Assembly: GCA_000161775.1 (NCBI GenBank)
Contig: GG704596.1
Coordinates: 747,825 to 811,824, forward strand
Source: Ruegeria lacuscaerulensis ITI-1157
GTDB taxonomy: Bacteria; Pseudomonadota; Alphaproteobacteria; Rhodobacterales; Rhodobacteraceae
Length of the DNA stretch: 64,000 bases
Direction: 5' to 3'
In this document: one piece after another, positions 39,946-49,310 of the stretch
Position numbering within the stretch: the first letter of the stretch is position 1
Layout of the letters: each line of letters begins with the position of its first letter
Notes under the pieces: model-generated
Database searches by the model: none
What the model saw: only the letters and a program-made list of their open reading frames with translations
What the model was told of the DNA's origin: nothing
Position numbers and translations under genes: made by a program

Positions 39946-40919
39946 GCCATCTCCTGCGCGGTTCGGTCCATGATGCGCACCAGTTCGGCGCTGATCCCGG
40001 GTTCCGACAGGGCGTGACCGGCCTGCCGCACCATCTTCAGCTCGGCCTCGGGCCACTTCTCGGCCAGGCTCCAGGCCGCCTGCGGGGGGCAGATCATATC
40101 ATACCGGCCCTGCACGATATGGCCGGGAATATGCGCGATCCGGTCCATCCGGTCCAGGATCTGCCCATCGTATTCCAGAAAACACTTATGGGCAAAATAG
40201 TGGTTTTCGAGCCGCGCGAAAGTGCGCGCATATTCGCCGGGGCTTTCACCGACGGCCCCGTTCGTGTGGATCGAGGCCAGTGCGTTTTCCCAATGCGACC
40301 AGGCGCGGGCGTACAGGATCTCGGTCGCGCGATCGCCCGAGAACAACCGCTTGTTGTAGGCGCCGATGGTGTCGGACAGTTCCGAGTCGCGCAGCAGCGA
40401 GGTGAAGCGCGCCCATTGCTCGGGCCAGAACTTGCCGGCCCCGCCGCCGTAGAACCAGTCGAGTTCCGCCTGCGTGGCCAGAAACACGCCACGCAGGACC
40501 AGGCGGGTCACCCGGTCGGGATGGGTTTGGGCATAGATCAGCGCCAGCGTGGCGCCCCAGCTGCCGCCGAATACGATCCAGTCGTCGATCTCGAACAGTT
40601 TCCGAAGACGCTCGATATCTGCCACCAAGTGCCACGTCGTGTTGTTCTCGACCGAGGCCGTGGGCCGCGACCGGCCGCAGCCGCGCTGATCGAACAGAAT
40701 CACCCGGTAGACCTCGGGGTCGAAATAACGTCGCATGGCCGGGCTGCAGCCGCCGCCGGGGCCGCCATGCAGAACCACCACCGCAATCCCGTCGGGATTG
40801 CCGCATTGTTCCACATAGATGCGGTGCCCGTCGCCCATATCCACCACACGCTGGTCGAACGGATCGACCGGCGGGTAAAGATATTGCACTGCGCGCTTTT
40901 GGTCCGGGTACTTGTCCAT
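39942..40919 (-). CDS. pip: Prolyl aminopeptidase
   Basis: A 325-residue alpha/beta hydrolase of peptidase family S33. It has HGGPGGGCSPAMRRYFDP, DQRGCGRSRP, nucleophile FGGSWGATLALIYAQTHP near residue 113, Asp in GRYDMICPP and His in QAGHALSEPG. It removes N-terminal proline from peptides. The start at 40919 (DKYPDQKRAVQYLYPP) is 48 bases from divergent ubiG; the longer open frame is spurious. Confidence 0.92.
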   Translation of the reverse strand: MDKYPDQKRAVQYLYPPVDPFDQRVVDMGDGHRIYVEQCGNPDGIAVVVLHGGPGGGCSPAMRRYFDPEVYRVILFDQRGCGRSRPTASVENNTTWHLVADIERLRKLFEIDDWIVFGGSWGATLALIYAQTHPDRVTRLVLRGVFLATQAELDWFYGGGAGKFWPEQWARFTSLLRDSELSDTIGAYNKRLFSGDRATEILYARAWSHWENALASIHTNGAVGESPGEYARTFARLENHYFAHKCFLEYDGQILDRMDRIAHIPGHIVQGRYDMICPPQAAWSLAEKWPEAELKMVRQAGHALSEPGISAELVRIMDRTAQEMA

Positions 40920-40967
40920 TATGGCCCTATATAGTCCTACAGCGTAAAAGAGCACACGGAGACAGGA

Positions 40968-41714
40968 ATGCAAGCGCATCCGAACACGGTGGACCCGTCC
41001 GAGATCGCAAAATTCGAGGCCATGGCCGCCGAATGGTGGGACCCGCACGGGAAATTCAAACCTCTGCACATGCTCAATCCGTGCCGTCTGGACTATATCA
41101 CACAGCAGATCGCGGGCGAATTTGACCGGGATCTGACGGCTGTGAAACCGTTCGAGGGCCTGCGCCTGCTGGATATCGGCTGCGGCGGCGGGCTGCTGAG
41201 CGAGCCGATGGCGCGGCTGGGGGCCGAGGTCGTGGGCGCCGACGCCGCCGAGGGCAACCTGCCCGTGGCCCGCATCCACGCCGAGCAATCCGGTTTGCAG
41301 ATCGACTATCGCCACACCACCGCCGAGGCGCTGGCCGACGCGGGCGAACAGTTCGACGTGGTCCTGAACATGGAGGTGGTCGAGCATGTGGCCGATCCGC
41401 TGGCCTATCTGACCGCCACGCAACAGCTGTTGAAACCCGGCGGGCTGGAAATCTGTTCGACCATCAACCGCAACCCGAAATCCTATGCGATGGCGATTTT
41501 CGGGGCCGAGGTCGTCATGCGCTGGCTGCCGCGCGGCACGCATGAATGGTCCAAGTTCATCACCCCGGACGAGCTGTTCGACCTGCTACGTCAGGCCGGT
41601 CTGGACCCGGTGGACCGCAAGGGATTCGTGTTCAACCCGATCACCTGGAGCTGGTCGATCTCGGACCGGGATCTGAGCGTGAACTATGTCACCGCCAGCG
41701 TGAAACCGGGCTAA
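40968..41714 (+). CDS. ubiG: Ubiquinone biosynthesis O-methyltransferase UbiG
   Basis: A 248-residue SAM methyltransferase: [27 protein letters not shown] near the start is diagnostic, motif I is [20 protein letters not shown] and the post-motif [15 protein letters not shown] follows. It carries out both O-methylations in ubiquinone synthesis. GAGACAGG lies before the ATG. Divergent from pip and convergent with the MarR gene 3 bases away. Confidence 0.95.
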   Translation: MQAHPNTVDPSEIAKFEAMAAEWWDPHGKFKPLHMLNPCRLDYITQQIAGEFDRDLTAVKPFEGLRLLDIGCGGGLLSEPMARLGAEVVGADAAEGNLPVARIHAEQSGLQIDYRHTTAEALADAGEQFDVVLNMEVVEHVADPLAYLTATQQLLKPGGLEICSTINRNPKSYAMAIFGAEVVMRWLPRGTHEWSKFITPDELFDLLRQAGLDPVDRKGFVFNPITWSWSISDRDLSVNYVTASVKPG

Positions 41715-41717
41715 GGC

Positions 41718-42158
41718 CTATTCCTCTTCCAGCTTCATGCGCAGGTCGCGCAGAACCGGAAGGGTCGTGCGCACACGCTCAAGGCCCAACTCGCCCACCA
41801 CACGGTTGATCAGAGGCGCGATGGCCGAGATCGCCTGATCCCGCGCCCGGCGGCCGGCCGGGCTGATCGCCACCATCTTGCGGCGGGCGTCGTCCCAGTC
41901 GGGGCGGATGTGGATGTATCCGGCCCATTCCAGCTTGGCCAAGGTGTTGGTCATCGCCCCACGCGTCACGTGGAACGTGCGGGCCAGCTGGGCGGGCGTC
42001 CGCTCGCCCCCCACGAACACCAGGTGGTTCAGCACCGAGAAATGCGAGATTTCCATGCCCTTGGGCAGCACCCGGCTCAGCCGGTTCCGCAGCAATTGGT
42101 CCGCGGTCAGGATCTCGCTGAACAGCGCGACCGCCAGGGCGTTGGTTTCGTCAGTCAT
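41718..42158 (-). CDS. MarR-family transcriptional regulator
   Basis: A 146-residue regulator with a winged helix at about 40-105 (MEISHFSVLNHLVFVGGERTPAQLARTFHVTRGAMTNTLAKLEWAGYIHIRPDWDDARRKMVAISPAGRRARDQ). Ligand unknown. It is downstream of the amidase and glutaredoxin genes on the same strand (14-base gap) and may be co-transcribed with them. Confidence 0.88.
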   Translation of the reverse strand: MTDETNALAVALFSEILTADQLLRNRLSRVLPKGMEISHFSVLNHLVFVGGERTPAQLARTFHVTRGAMTNTLAKLEWAGYIHIRPDWDDARRKMVAISPAGRRARDQAISAIAPLINRVVGELGLERVRTTLPVLRDLRMKLEEE

Positions 42159-42172
42159 TACCCGGTTCTGGA

Positions 42173-43003
42173 TCAGGGCCCGTCGAACGGGCGAACATGT
42201 GTCAGGGACGGCACGCGCCGCCGCGCCTCTGTAACAGACCTATCATCCAGATCAAAAAAGTGAATGCCGGTCTGAGTGCCTGCGTCGATCAGCACCTCGC
42301 CCCAGGGCGATACGACCATGCTGTGCCCGTGGGTCTGGCGCGTCTTGCCCCGGGTCTTGGGGTGTTCCCCGGTCTGGGCGGGTGCAATGACCCAACAGCC
42401 AGTCTCGATTGCGCGGGCGCGCAGCAGCGGCTCCCAGTGGGCCGCGCCGGTCACCGGAGAAAACGCCGCCGGAACCGTCAGGATCGTGGCCCCGCCCTGC
42501 GCCAGCGCAGCGTGCAGATGCGGGAACCGGATGTCATAGCAGATGGTCATGCCGACCTTGCCGAAGGCAGTCTCGGCGATCACCGCCCGCGACCCGGGGC
42601 GATAGCTGGCCGATTCGCGAAAGGTCTCGGTCTCGGTGACCTGCACGTCGAACATGTGGATCTTGTCATAGCGCGCCACGATCCCGCCCTGCGGGTCGAT
42701 CATGAAGGACCGGTTGGCGAACCGCCCGTCGGCGTCATGAGTCTTCAGCCCCAGCGATCCGATCAGCAGCCACACGCCCAATTCCGCCGCCTGTTCGCGC
42801 AGGCCCGCCAGGGTGATGTCGTCTTCCTCGTGCTGCAACACCTCGCGCTGGCGCGTTCCGCTGGTCGAGACGCAGTTGGTGACCTCGGGCGTCAGGATGA
42901 ACCCCGCGCCCCCGCCCGCGGCCTCGGCCATCAAGGCGCGCACCATGTCCAGGTTCGCGGCCGGGTCGTCCGACGAGGTGATCTGCAGCAGGGCGGTTCT
43001 CAT
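42173..43003 (-). CDS. Carbon-nitrogen hydrolase (nitrilase superfamily, Nit/omega-amidase type)
   Basis: A 276-residue amidase with the Glu-Lys-Cys triad: Glu in FILTPEVTNC near 40, Lys in RYDKIHMFDV near 110 and Cys in MTICYDIRFPHLHAALAQGG near 150. The DIRFP context matches Nit1-type enzymes, which hydrolyse deaminated glutathione and related omega-amides. Its ATG overlaps the grxC stop, and that pairing with a glutaredoxin supports a glutathione-repair role (inference). Confidence 0.85.
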   Translation of the reverse strand: MRTALLQITSSDDPAANLDMVRALMAEAAGGGAGFILTPEVTNCVSTSGTRQREVLQHEEDDITLAGLREQAAELGVWLLIGSLGLKTHDADGRFANRSFMIDPQGGIVARYDKIHMFDVQVTETETFRESASYRPGSRAVIAETAFGKVGMTICYDIRFPHLHAALAQGGATILTVPAAFSPVTGAAHWEPLLRARAIETGCWVIAPAQTGEHPKTRGKTRQTHGHSMVVSPWGEVLIDAGTQTGIHFFDLDDRSVTEARRRVPSLTHVRPFDGP

Positions 43004-43260
43004 CAGGCGGCCAACAGCGGGTCCAGCTTGCCGGCCTGTTCGAGCTCGTACAGGTCGTCGCAGCCACCGACATGAGTGTCACCAATGAAGATCTGAGGCA
43101 CCGTGCGCCGTCCGCCCGCCCGCTGGATCATCTCGGGCTTGCGTTTGGGGTTCATCAGAACGTCGATTTCCTCGTAGGCGACGCCCTTCTGGTTCAGCAG
43201 CCGTTTGGCCGCGTGGCAAAAGCCGCACAGCGGCGAGGTATAGATGACAACCGGTTTCAT
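43003..43260 (-). CDS. grxC: Glutaredoxin 3
   Basis: An 85-residue thioredoxin-fold protein with CGFC at residues 12-15, cis-proline TVPQIFIGD and GGCDDLYELEQAGKL. It reduces protein disulfides with glutathione. The Phe in place of the usual Tyr (CPYC) of the active site is a common variant. Same strand as comF upstream and coupled to the amidase downstream. Confidence 0.93.
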   Translation of the reverse strand: MKPVVIYTSPLCGFCHAAKRLLNQKGVAYEEIDVLMNPKRKPEMIQRAGGRRTVPQIFIGDTHVGGCDDLYELEQAGKLDPLLAA

Positions 43261-43297
43261 GGTCCGTTCCCTTGGATTTCGCGCAATCTAGGGGGAA

Positions 43298-44062
43298 TTA
43301 GGCATCCTTGGCAACGCGCGCCAGTACCAACACGGAAATATCAGCCGCCCCGGCCTCCTGGCAGGCATGGGTGCAGGCCGCCAGGGTCGCACCCGATGTC
43401 ATCACGTCATCGACCAGAAGCACGTGGCGCCCCGTCAGGCGGTCCGCCCGGCGCGGATGCACGGTGATCGCATCGCGCAGCGTTTCGGTCCGTTCGGCGG
43501 CCGTTTTCCCCTCCAGCGCCGGGGTGCGCCGATTGCGCAGCAGCAGGTCGGGGCAAACCGGCAGCCCGACCACCTTGCCCAGATGCTGCGCCAGCAGCGC
43601 AGATTGGTTGTACCGACGCTTCAACAGGCGCGACCAATGCAACGGAACCGGCGCGATCAGCATGTCGGGCCGGATCAGAGACTGTCCCGCCCGCGCCATC
43701 CAGCGCGCGGCGGGCCGGGCAAGCTCGGTCCGGTCGCCGTGCTTGAACGCCAACACCAGCGCCCGCGCCTTGCCCTTGTACAACAGCGCCCCGCGCCCCT
43801 CGGACCAGGGCGGCGGCTGACGCATGCAATCGTCGCATTCGATCCGGTGACCATCATCTTCGCCGGGCAAGGGAACGCCGCAGCTGGCACAGACCAGCCC
43901 CCCGATGAACGGCGTCTCGCGCCAGCACGGCCCACACAGCCCGAAATCCGATTCGGTCAACTCGCCGCAACCGATGCAACGCGGCGGGTACACGACCTCG
44001 ATGGCGGTTTGAATCCGCCGCCAGATGCGATAATTGCGCCTTATGGACCCATCCGCAGCCAA
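43298..44062 (-). CDS. ComF-family phosphoribosyltransferase-like protein
   Basis: About 254 residues: a zinc-ribbon-like N-terminus (YPPRCIGCGELTESDFGLCGPCW ... CASCGVPL ... CDDCM) and a PRPP-binding domain with VLLVDDVMTSGATLAAC. ComF homologues act in DNA uptake or possibly nucleotide salvage; the role is unclear. No ATG fits: a TTG at 44062 has GAGGGTG 5 bases upstream and is chosen, though it overlaps the start of the divergent methyltransferase; an ATT at 44014 is the other option. Confidence 0.8.
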   Translation of the reverse strand: MAADGSIRRNYRIWRRIQTAIEVVYPPRCIGCGELTESDFGLCGPCWRETPFIGGLVCASCGVPLPGEDDGHRIECDDCMRQPPPWSEGRGALLYKGKARALVLAFKHGDRTELARPAARWMARAGQSLIRPDMLIAPVPLHWSRLLKRRYNQSALLAQHLGKVVGLPVCPDLLLRNRRTPALEGKTAAERTETLRDAITVHPRRADRLTGRHVLLVDDVMTSGATLAACTHACQEAGAADISVLVLARVAKDA

Positions 44063-44873
44063 GACACCCTCATTGTTTGACCGATCCGCCCTGACCGCGC
44101 GTCGCGCCCGGGCCCGGGATGACGCCCTGTTCCTGCACCGCGCCGCCGTCGACGAGGTGGAGGATCGCCTCGCCGTGGTTAACAAAACCTTTACGGCGCC
44201 CGCGATCGTAACCCCTTTTGCCCACATGTGGGCTGGCGTTCTGAACGGCGCGCGCATCGTGGCCGATGAAGAGGTGCTCGATCTGTCCCCGGGCGCGCAT
44301 GACCTGGTGATCCACGCCATGGCTTTGCATTGGGCGAATGACCCGGTCGGACAGTTGATCCAATGCGCCCGCGCGCTGAAACCGGACGGGCTGTTGCTGG
44401 TGGTCTGTCTGGGCGGCGAGACGCTGCACGAATTGCGGGCCGCGCTGGGGCAGGCCGAGATCGAGGTGACCGGCGGGCTCAGCCCGCGCGTCGCGCCGAT
44501 GGCGGAACTGCGCGACCTTGGCGCCCTGCTGCAACGCGCCGGGCTGGCCCTGCCCGTGGCCGACCGGGTGCCGCTGACGGCGACTTACCGCGACCTGTGG
44601 CACCTGATGGCCGACCTGCGCGCCATGGGCGAGGCCAACGCGATGACCGAACGGCTGAAACACCCCACGCGACGGACCGTGTTCCAACGCGCTCAAAAGA
44701 TCTATGCCGAAAGCTTCGCCGCCCCCGACGGGCGCCTGACCGCCACGTTCGAGCTGGTTTGCCTGACCGGCTGGGCACCGGATGCCAGCCAGCCCAAACC
44801 CCTGCGCCCCGGCTCGGCCCAGGTCAGCCTGGCCGAGGCCCTCGGCACGAAAGAAGGCAAACTGTCCGATTGA
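44043..44873 (+). CDS. SAM-dependent methyltransferase (BioC/NDUFAF5-like)
   Basis: A 276-residue protein resembling the BioC/NDUFAF5 group: LFDRSALTARRARARD at the start, HMWAGVLNGARIVADEE, then HALHWANDP-like MALHWANDPVGQLIQCARALKPDGLLL, and GGETLHELRAAL. The normal glycine-rich SAM motif I is poorly preserved, as in some NDUFAF5 relatives that hydroxylate an arginine of complex I instead of methylating. Exact reaction not assignable. Divergent from comF and 56 bases before hemH. Confidence 0.75.
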   Translation: MDPSAAKTPSLFDRSALTARRARARDDALFLHRAAVDEVEDRLAVVNKTFTAPAIVTPFAHMWAGVLNGARIVADEEVLDLSPGAHDLVIHAMALHWANDPVGQLIQCARALKPDGLLLVVCLGGETLHELRAALGQAEIEVTGGLSPRVAPMAELRDLGALLQRAGLALPVADRVPLTATYRDLWHLMADLRAMGEANAMTERLKHPTRRTVFQRAQKIYAESFAAPDGRLTATFELVCLTGWAPDASQPKPLRPGSAQVSLAEALGTKEGKLSD

Positions 44874-44929
44874 CCCCGTGATCCATCCGATTAATTCAGG
44901 CACTTACGGAAAAACTCAGGAAGTCCACC

Positions 44930-45979
44930 ATGTTCGACGCCATCCGCCCCGCGCACGCACCCGCAGATCACCCCAAGGTCAAGATGGGGCGCGTCGGCAT
45001 CCTGCTGGCCAATCTCGGCACACCGGATGATTACAGCTATTGGCCGATGCGCCGCTATTTGAACGAGTTCCTGTCGGACCGGCGGGTGATCGACTATCCG
45101 GCCTGGAAATGGCAGCCGATCCTGCAGGCGATCATCCTGACCAAACGTCCCTTCAGCTCGGGCGCGGCGTACAAGTCGATCTGGAACCACGACAAGGGCG
45201 AAAGCCCGCTGATGACCATCACCAAGGACCAGACCGCCAAGCTGCGCGCGGCGATGCAGGACCGCTATGGCGACAAGGTCATGGTTGATTTCTGCATGCG
45301 CTACGGAAACCCCTCGACCAAATCCAAGGTCCGGCAGATGGTGGCCGAGGGCTGCGACCGGATCCTGTTCTTCCCGCTTTATCCGCAATATGCGGGTGCC
45401 ACGACCGCCACCGCGAACGACCAGTTCTTTCGCGCGCTGATGGACGAAGCCTGGCAGCCCGCCAGCCGCACGGTCCCGGCCTATTTCGACGAGCCGGCCT
45501 ATATCGACGCCCTGGCGCAGTCGGTCGAACGTGCCTATGCGGCCATGGAGACCAGGCCGGACGTTCTGGTCTGTTCCTATCACGGAATGCCGGAGCGCTA
45601 TCTGATGCAGGGTGATCCGTACCACTGCCAGTGCGCCAAGACGTCACGACTGCTGAAAGAACGGCTGGGCTGGGCGGATGATCAACTGGTCACCACCTTC
45701 CAGTCGCGATTCGGCCCCGAGGAGTGGCTGAAGCCCTACACCGTCGACCACGTCGCCGAGCTGGCCCGGCAGGGCAAAAAGAACATCGCCGTCATCGCCC
45801 CGGCGTTTTCCGCCGACTGCATCGAAACGCTGGAAGAGATCAACGAAGAGATCCGCGAAAGCTTTGAAGAGGCCGGCGGCGAGACCTTCACCTATATCCC
45901 GTGCCTCAACGACGAGGACGCGCATATCGCGGCCTTGGGCAAGGTTGTCGAGGACAACCTCAAAGGCTGGCTGGACTGA
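44930..45979 (+). CDS. hemH: Ferrochelatase
   Basis: A 349-residue enzyme inserting Fe2+ into protoporphyrin IX, the last haem step. Conserved parts are VGILLANLGTPDDYSYWPMRRYLNEFLSDRRVID, the LFFPLYPQYAGATTAT segment and the metal-site histidine in CSYHGMPERY, with APAFSADCIETLEEI near the end. Its terminator is shared with the convergent small gene. Confidence 0.94.
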   Translation: MFDAIRPAHAPADHPKVKMGRVGILLANLGTPDDYSYWPMRRYLNEFLSDRRVIDYPAWKWQPILQAIILTKRPFSSGAAYKSIWNHDKGESPLMTITKDQTAKLRAAMQDRYGDKVMVDFCMRYGNPSTKSKVRQMVAEGCDRILFFPLYPQYAGATTATANDQFFRALMDEAWQPASRTVPAYFDEPAYIDALAQSVERAYAAMETRPDVLVCSYHGMPERYLMQGDPYHCQCAKTSRLLKERLGWADDQLVTTFQSRFGPEEWLKPYTVDHVAELARQGKKNIAVIAPAFSADCIETLEEINEEIRESFEEAGGETFTYIPCLNDEDAHIAALGKVVEDNLKGWLD

Positions 45980-46003
45980 GCTGGCCCCGGTAAACCCAAT
46001 AAA

Positions 46004-46034
46004 AAAGGCGGTGGAAATCCACCGCCTTTCTTTT
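46004..46034. terminator. Bidirectional terminator after hemH
   Basis: AAAGGCGGTGG and CCACCGCCTTT form an 11-base stem with a 4-base loop, with AAAAAA before and CTTTTT after. It serves hemH and the opposite-strand gene at 46053. Confidence 0.92.
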
Positions 46035-46052
46035 TATCAGTGTCCGTCGGAC

Positions 46053-46235
46053 TTAGCCTGCGGCAACAGCTGCGGCAACGACGACCAGCAGGATCAGCGG
46101 CAGGATGATGCCCTGCGACGAGCCCTGGGTTTCTTCGACAACAACCGGTGCTTCCACAACCGGCTCTTCCAGGTTGCCGGCATAAGCGGTCGAAGCAGCG
46201 GCGGTCAGTGCAGCAGCGAGAACGAGTTTCTTCAT
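46053..46235 (-). CDS. 60-residue exported or membrane peptide
   Basis: A signal peptide (KKLVLAAALTAAASTAYA, cleavage near residue 19), a short acidic/valine linker NLEEPVVEAPVVVEETQGSSQG and one C-terminal hydrophobic segment IILPLILLVVVAAAVAAG. GGAGG lies before the ATG and a strong terminator follows, so it is a real single-gene unit. It looks like a small periplasmic or inner-membrane peptide seen in roseobacters (recalled); function unknown. GC-rich codons like its neighbours. Confidence 0.65.
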   Translation of the reverse strand: MKKLVLAAALTAAASTAYAGNLEEPVVEAPVVVEETQGSSQGIILPLILLVVVAAAVAAG

Positions 46236-46378
46236 AATTATAACCTCCAGAGTTTGCGTGGCCCCGGGATATTGGAGCCCCGCACCTAAGACTTACCTCG
46301 TGGTTTTTTCTAAGCAGCAAAGCGTCGGGAATGCAATTGCAACTTGCCACGAAGGCGGCTTCGTGCGCGAAAATGTCG

Positions 46379-46978
46379 TCAAATTAGCAACACTTGCGTC
46401 CCAACCTTCGCCATGGCGAACAATTCAGCAATGTCTTCGTTGAACAGGCCGATACACCCATTCGACGATCGACGCCCTATCTTGCGCGTGTCGTGCGTGC
46501 CGTGGATGCGATAGTATTTCCAACTCAGATACAACGCGTGGGTACCCAACGGGTTGTCGGGGCCCGGCGGGATGTAGTCCGGCCATTCCGGATTGCGTTT
46601 CTTCATTGACGGCGTCGGCGACCAGCTGGGTCCTTCGACCTTGCGGATCACGCTGGTTCTGCCGCGGCGCGTCAGTTCCTCGGTCAGCGGTACGGATGAT
46701 GGATACAGCTTGTAGACGGTTTGATCCTCGGACCAGTAATGCAGGGCGCGGGACACGGTATCAACCAGGATCGCACCGTTCCGGGTATTCGAGAAATAGG
46801 GCTGCCACTGCAGTGCACGAAAGCCGGAAACGTTGCGCCGGACCGGCGGCTCTGTCTCGGGGGCGGGTCGCAGCGGATCACCGGGAATGAATTGCGCAAC
46901 GGCCGGGCTGGCCAGCAATGACGAGGCGCCTGCAAGGAACCCGCGGCGCGTCGGGGTGAGAATGCGTTTGGTGGTCAT
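46379..46978 (-). CDS. L,D-transpeptidase (YkuD family)
   Basis: A 199-residue exported enzyme: twin-arginine-like signal (TPTRRGFLAGASSLLASPAVA), then a YkuD domain (about 60-199) with IHGTHDTRKIGRRSSNGCIGLFNEDI, where His and the Cys of SNGC are catalytic. It makes 3-3 crosslinks in peptidoglycan or links lipoproteins to it. A lone gene, divergent from the CAP-domain lipoprotein across about 170 bases. Confidence 0.88.
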   Translation of the reverse strand: MTTKRILTPTRRGFLAGASSLLASPAVAQFIPGDPLRPAPETEPPVRRNVSGFRALQWQPYFSNTRNGAILVDTVSRALHYWSEDQTVYKLYPSSVPLTEELTRRGRTSVIRKVEGPSWSPTPSMKKRNPEWPDYIPPGPDNPLGTHALYLSWKYYRIHGTHDTRKIGRRSSNGCIGLFNEDIAELFAMAKVGTQVLLI

Positions 46979-47147
46979 GACAGCAGGTCCTTGGCCAATA
47001 AACTTGAAAAATCTGAAGTATTTTATTGCCGGAATGCTTCAGTCGCAAATCAAACCGGCAGAATCACGCGAATTCCGGTGATTGGAGCTTGGCGCAAATG
47101 CCCTGCGCAGGCTATTCCCCTTGGCGAAACAAAGAACTGGACCCGAC

Positions 47148-47666
47148 ATGACGCGAATCGTTTCCTTGCTGTTGATCTGCTTTGTGGCCTTGGCGGCATG
47201 TACCGACACGTCAGGCACCTCGTCGCTGGGCTCGGATGGCCGGCCGCTGCCCAAGGTCTACAAGATTCGCGGCAATCCCGAAAAACTCCAGTTCCGCATG
47301 CTTGATTCGGTCAACGCGTTGCGACAGGCATCCGGCCTGCAGCCTGTCCAGCTGAACGCACAGCTCAACGCCGCAGCGGCAACTCACGCCAAGGACATGG
47401 CGCGCCAGAACCGTCCGTGGCACTTCGGGTCGGACGGGTCGTCACCGATCGATCGGGCCGCGCGCGTCGGTTACATGGGCACCTTCCTTGGCGAAGCGAT
47501 TTCCGAGACCTACGAGACCGAAACCGAGACTCTTGCAGCCTGGATGCAGGAGCCCGGCCCGCGTGCGGTGATCATGGACCCGAAAGCCACGCAAATGGGG
47601 TTTGCCTGGCATCAGGAAAATGGTGGCAAGATCTGGTGGACCCTGGAAATGGGCACCGGCGGTTGA
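47148..47666 (+). CDS. CAP (SCP-like) domain lipoprotein
   Basis: A 172-residue lipoprotein: signal TRIVSLLLICFVALAAC with lipobox LAAC, then a CAP domain (about 50-170) with LNAQLNAAAATHAKDMARQNRPWHFGSDGSSPIDRAARVGYMGTFLGEAI and GFAWHQENGGKIWWTLEMG. The two histidines and glutamates of the CAP cavity are present. Bacterial CAP proteins are cell-surface proteins of unclear function. The ATG at 47148 gives the signal peptide. Its terminator has been damaged by the IS110 insertion downstream. Confidence 0.8.
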   Translation: MTRIVSLLLICFVALAACTDTSGTSSLGSDGRPLPKVYKIRGNPEKLQFRMLDSVNALRQASGLQPVQLNAQLNAAAATHAKDMARQNRPWHFGSDGSSPIDRAARVGYMGTFLGEAISETYETETETLAAWMQEPGPRAVIMDPKATQMGFAWHQENGGKIWWTLEMGTGG

Positions 47667-47683
47667 CCGCAGCCAGATACACG

Positions 47684-47707
47684 AAAGCCCCCGAACACCG
47701 GGGCCTT
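47684..47707 (+). terminator. Terminator hairpin of the CAP gene, T tract lost
   Basis: AAAGCCCC and GGGGCCTT form a stem about 18 bases after the stop, but the expected T run is replaced by CCCAAG, the likely edge of the IS110 element. Confidence 0.5.
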
Positions 47708-47708
47708 C

Positions 47709-49070
47709 CCAAGAAACAGCCTCCGCGTCCGAGATAGGTGCCAGAGCAAATCCCATCGTCTTTGCACGGCGCTGGAGGTTCGAGGGCACACGTTTCCGAT
47801 GTCGCTCATCATAAGCGGCCGCACCTTGATCTTTATTGGTCATACCGTGACGGATTGCGTTGTAGAATAAGACCGCGATCTTTCGCGCCGTGGCTGTGAC
47901 AGCCTTTTGCTTGCCGATCCGGGCCGAGAGCCGCGGGTAGAAAGCACCCACTGCGGTGTCGCTTCGACCAAGTGTGACCGCGGCCAGTCGAAAAAGTGCA
48001 GCTGTGCGACTTGAAGATCGGCGAGTCTTCGAGGACAGCAGCTTGCCTCCAGAGATCTTGTTGCCGGGTGCCAGGCAGAGCCATGACGTGAAGTGCTGTG
48101 CGCTCTTCCACGCCCGCAAATCCGTGCCGCATTCGGATACCAGTTTGAGCGCCAGAGCGGGACCAAGGCCATGGATTTGCGTCAGGTCTGTGCCCAGCAC
48201 GCCGTAAAGCGCTGCCCGTATATCAAAGGCCGGGGCATTGCATTGCTTTCCTTTGAATCTGGCTTTGGGAATGGCTGCTAAGTTGCCCTTTGTCCGCACG
48301 GTCAATGCGCCAGCGGCATCTTCGAGCCTGGCATCACAAGCTGCGATCTGTGCTTTGTAGAAGTCGTAGAGTTCAAGTGACTGTGTCAGCGCAAAAACAT
48401 GTTCGTCCCGGTCCTTCCCGATGAGGGCGGCCTTGATCGTTTCGATGGAAGATTTGCATCTCACATCGCGATATCCGGCCAACACATCAGGGTCACGTTC
48501 GCCCGCTACGATGGCGCGGATGATCTTCATCCCCGTCGCGCCTGTGATATCGGAGACGACGTGATGTAACTGCAGGTTCATCTCCATAAGAGCCTTCTGC
48601 ATGTGCTGAATGTGAGCCGCAGCGTACTCGGTCAACCGGTCACGCTGGCGCATGTAGGCGCGCAGGGTTGCGACCTCAGCCTCGGGCCTGAAGCTGCCGC
48701 GCAGCAGGCCATAGGAGTGCAATTGCCGCAGCCAACTCGCATCGCTGACGTCAGTCTTGCGACCAGGAACATTCTTGGCGTATCAGGCGTTCACGAGGAT
48801 CACATCGAAGCCGTGAGCCTGCAAAATCTCAAAGGCAGGAATCCAATACACGCCCGTCGATTCCATCGCCACAGTGGTGATGCCACAAGATTGGAACCAG
48901 ACGGCCAGATCATGCAGGTCTTGCGTGAAAGTCCAGAAAGCCCGCACGGGACTGTCATGAACATCAGGGTTCACAGCCGCCATATGCATCGTCGAGCCGA
49001 TATCAATCACTGCTGCATTCGGATTGACCAACTTTAAATCCGGGTGATCGCCGGTCTCGCGCTTTGCCAT
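47709..49070 (-). pseudogene. IS110-family transposase with in-frame TGA
   Basis: From 49070: AKRETGDHPDLKLVNPNAAVIDIGSTMHMAAV with the first catalytic Asp, then AMESTGVYW with the Glu, then at 48783-48785 a TGA stop. The same frame continues YAKNVPGRKTDVSDASWLRQLHSYGLLRGSF with the Asp pair, and the C-terminal SSKTRRSSSRTA region with the serine domain. Homologues have Arg (CGA) at the stop, so one C-to-T change fits. At the 3' end the frame reads into the CAP gene's downstream region without its own stop. No full transposase can be made. Confidence 0.8.
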
Positions 49071-49310
49071 GACATCTCCTCCGTTCAGATCGAAGAGCGT
49101 GGGTCATGCAAGTTCGTCATCTTCCTAACCGGGATCACCGCCAAGCAGTGTCACCATTCTCAAGTGCGCATCAGCCCATGTGCCAAGTTTTTTAACGGGG
49201 TCCAGCCCACCAATAAGCCATCGGCAACTGCCCTTCCGGTAAAGCATAGCACAGGCTGTTTTTACCGCGCACGGGCGGCCTGTCGCCCGGAACGGTCTTT
49301 TAGGATAAAT
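47709..49310 (-). mobile_element. IS110-family element (IS110 group), inactive
   Basis: About 1.6 kb. The transposase occupies most of it with about 240 non-coding bases on its 5' side and almost none on its 3' side, as in the IS110 group proper. No terminal inverted repeats were found, also typical. It lies between the CAP lipoprotein and ptsN; edges are estimated from where neighbouring genes and their terminators end. It differs in sequence from the IS1111-type element at 12 kb. Confidence 0.65.
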
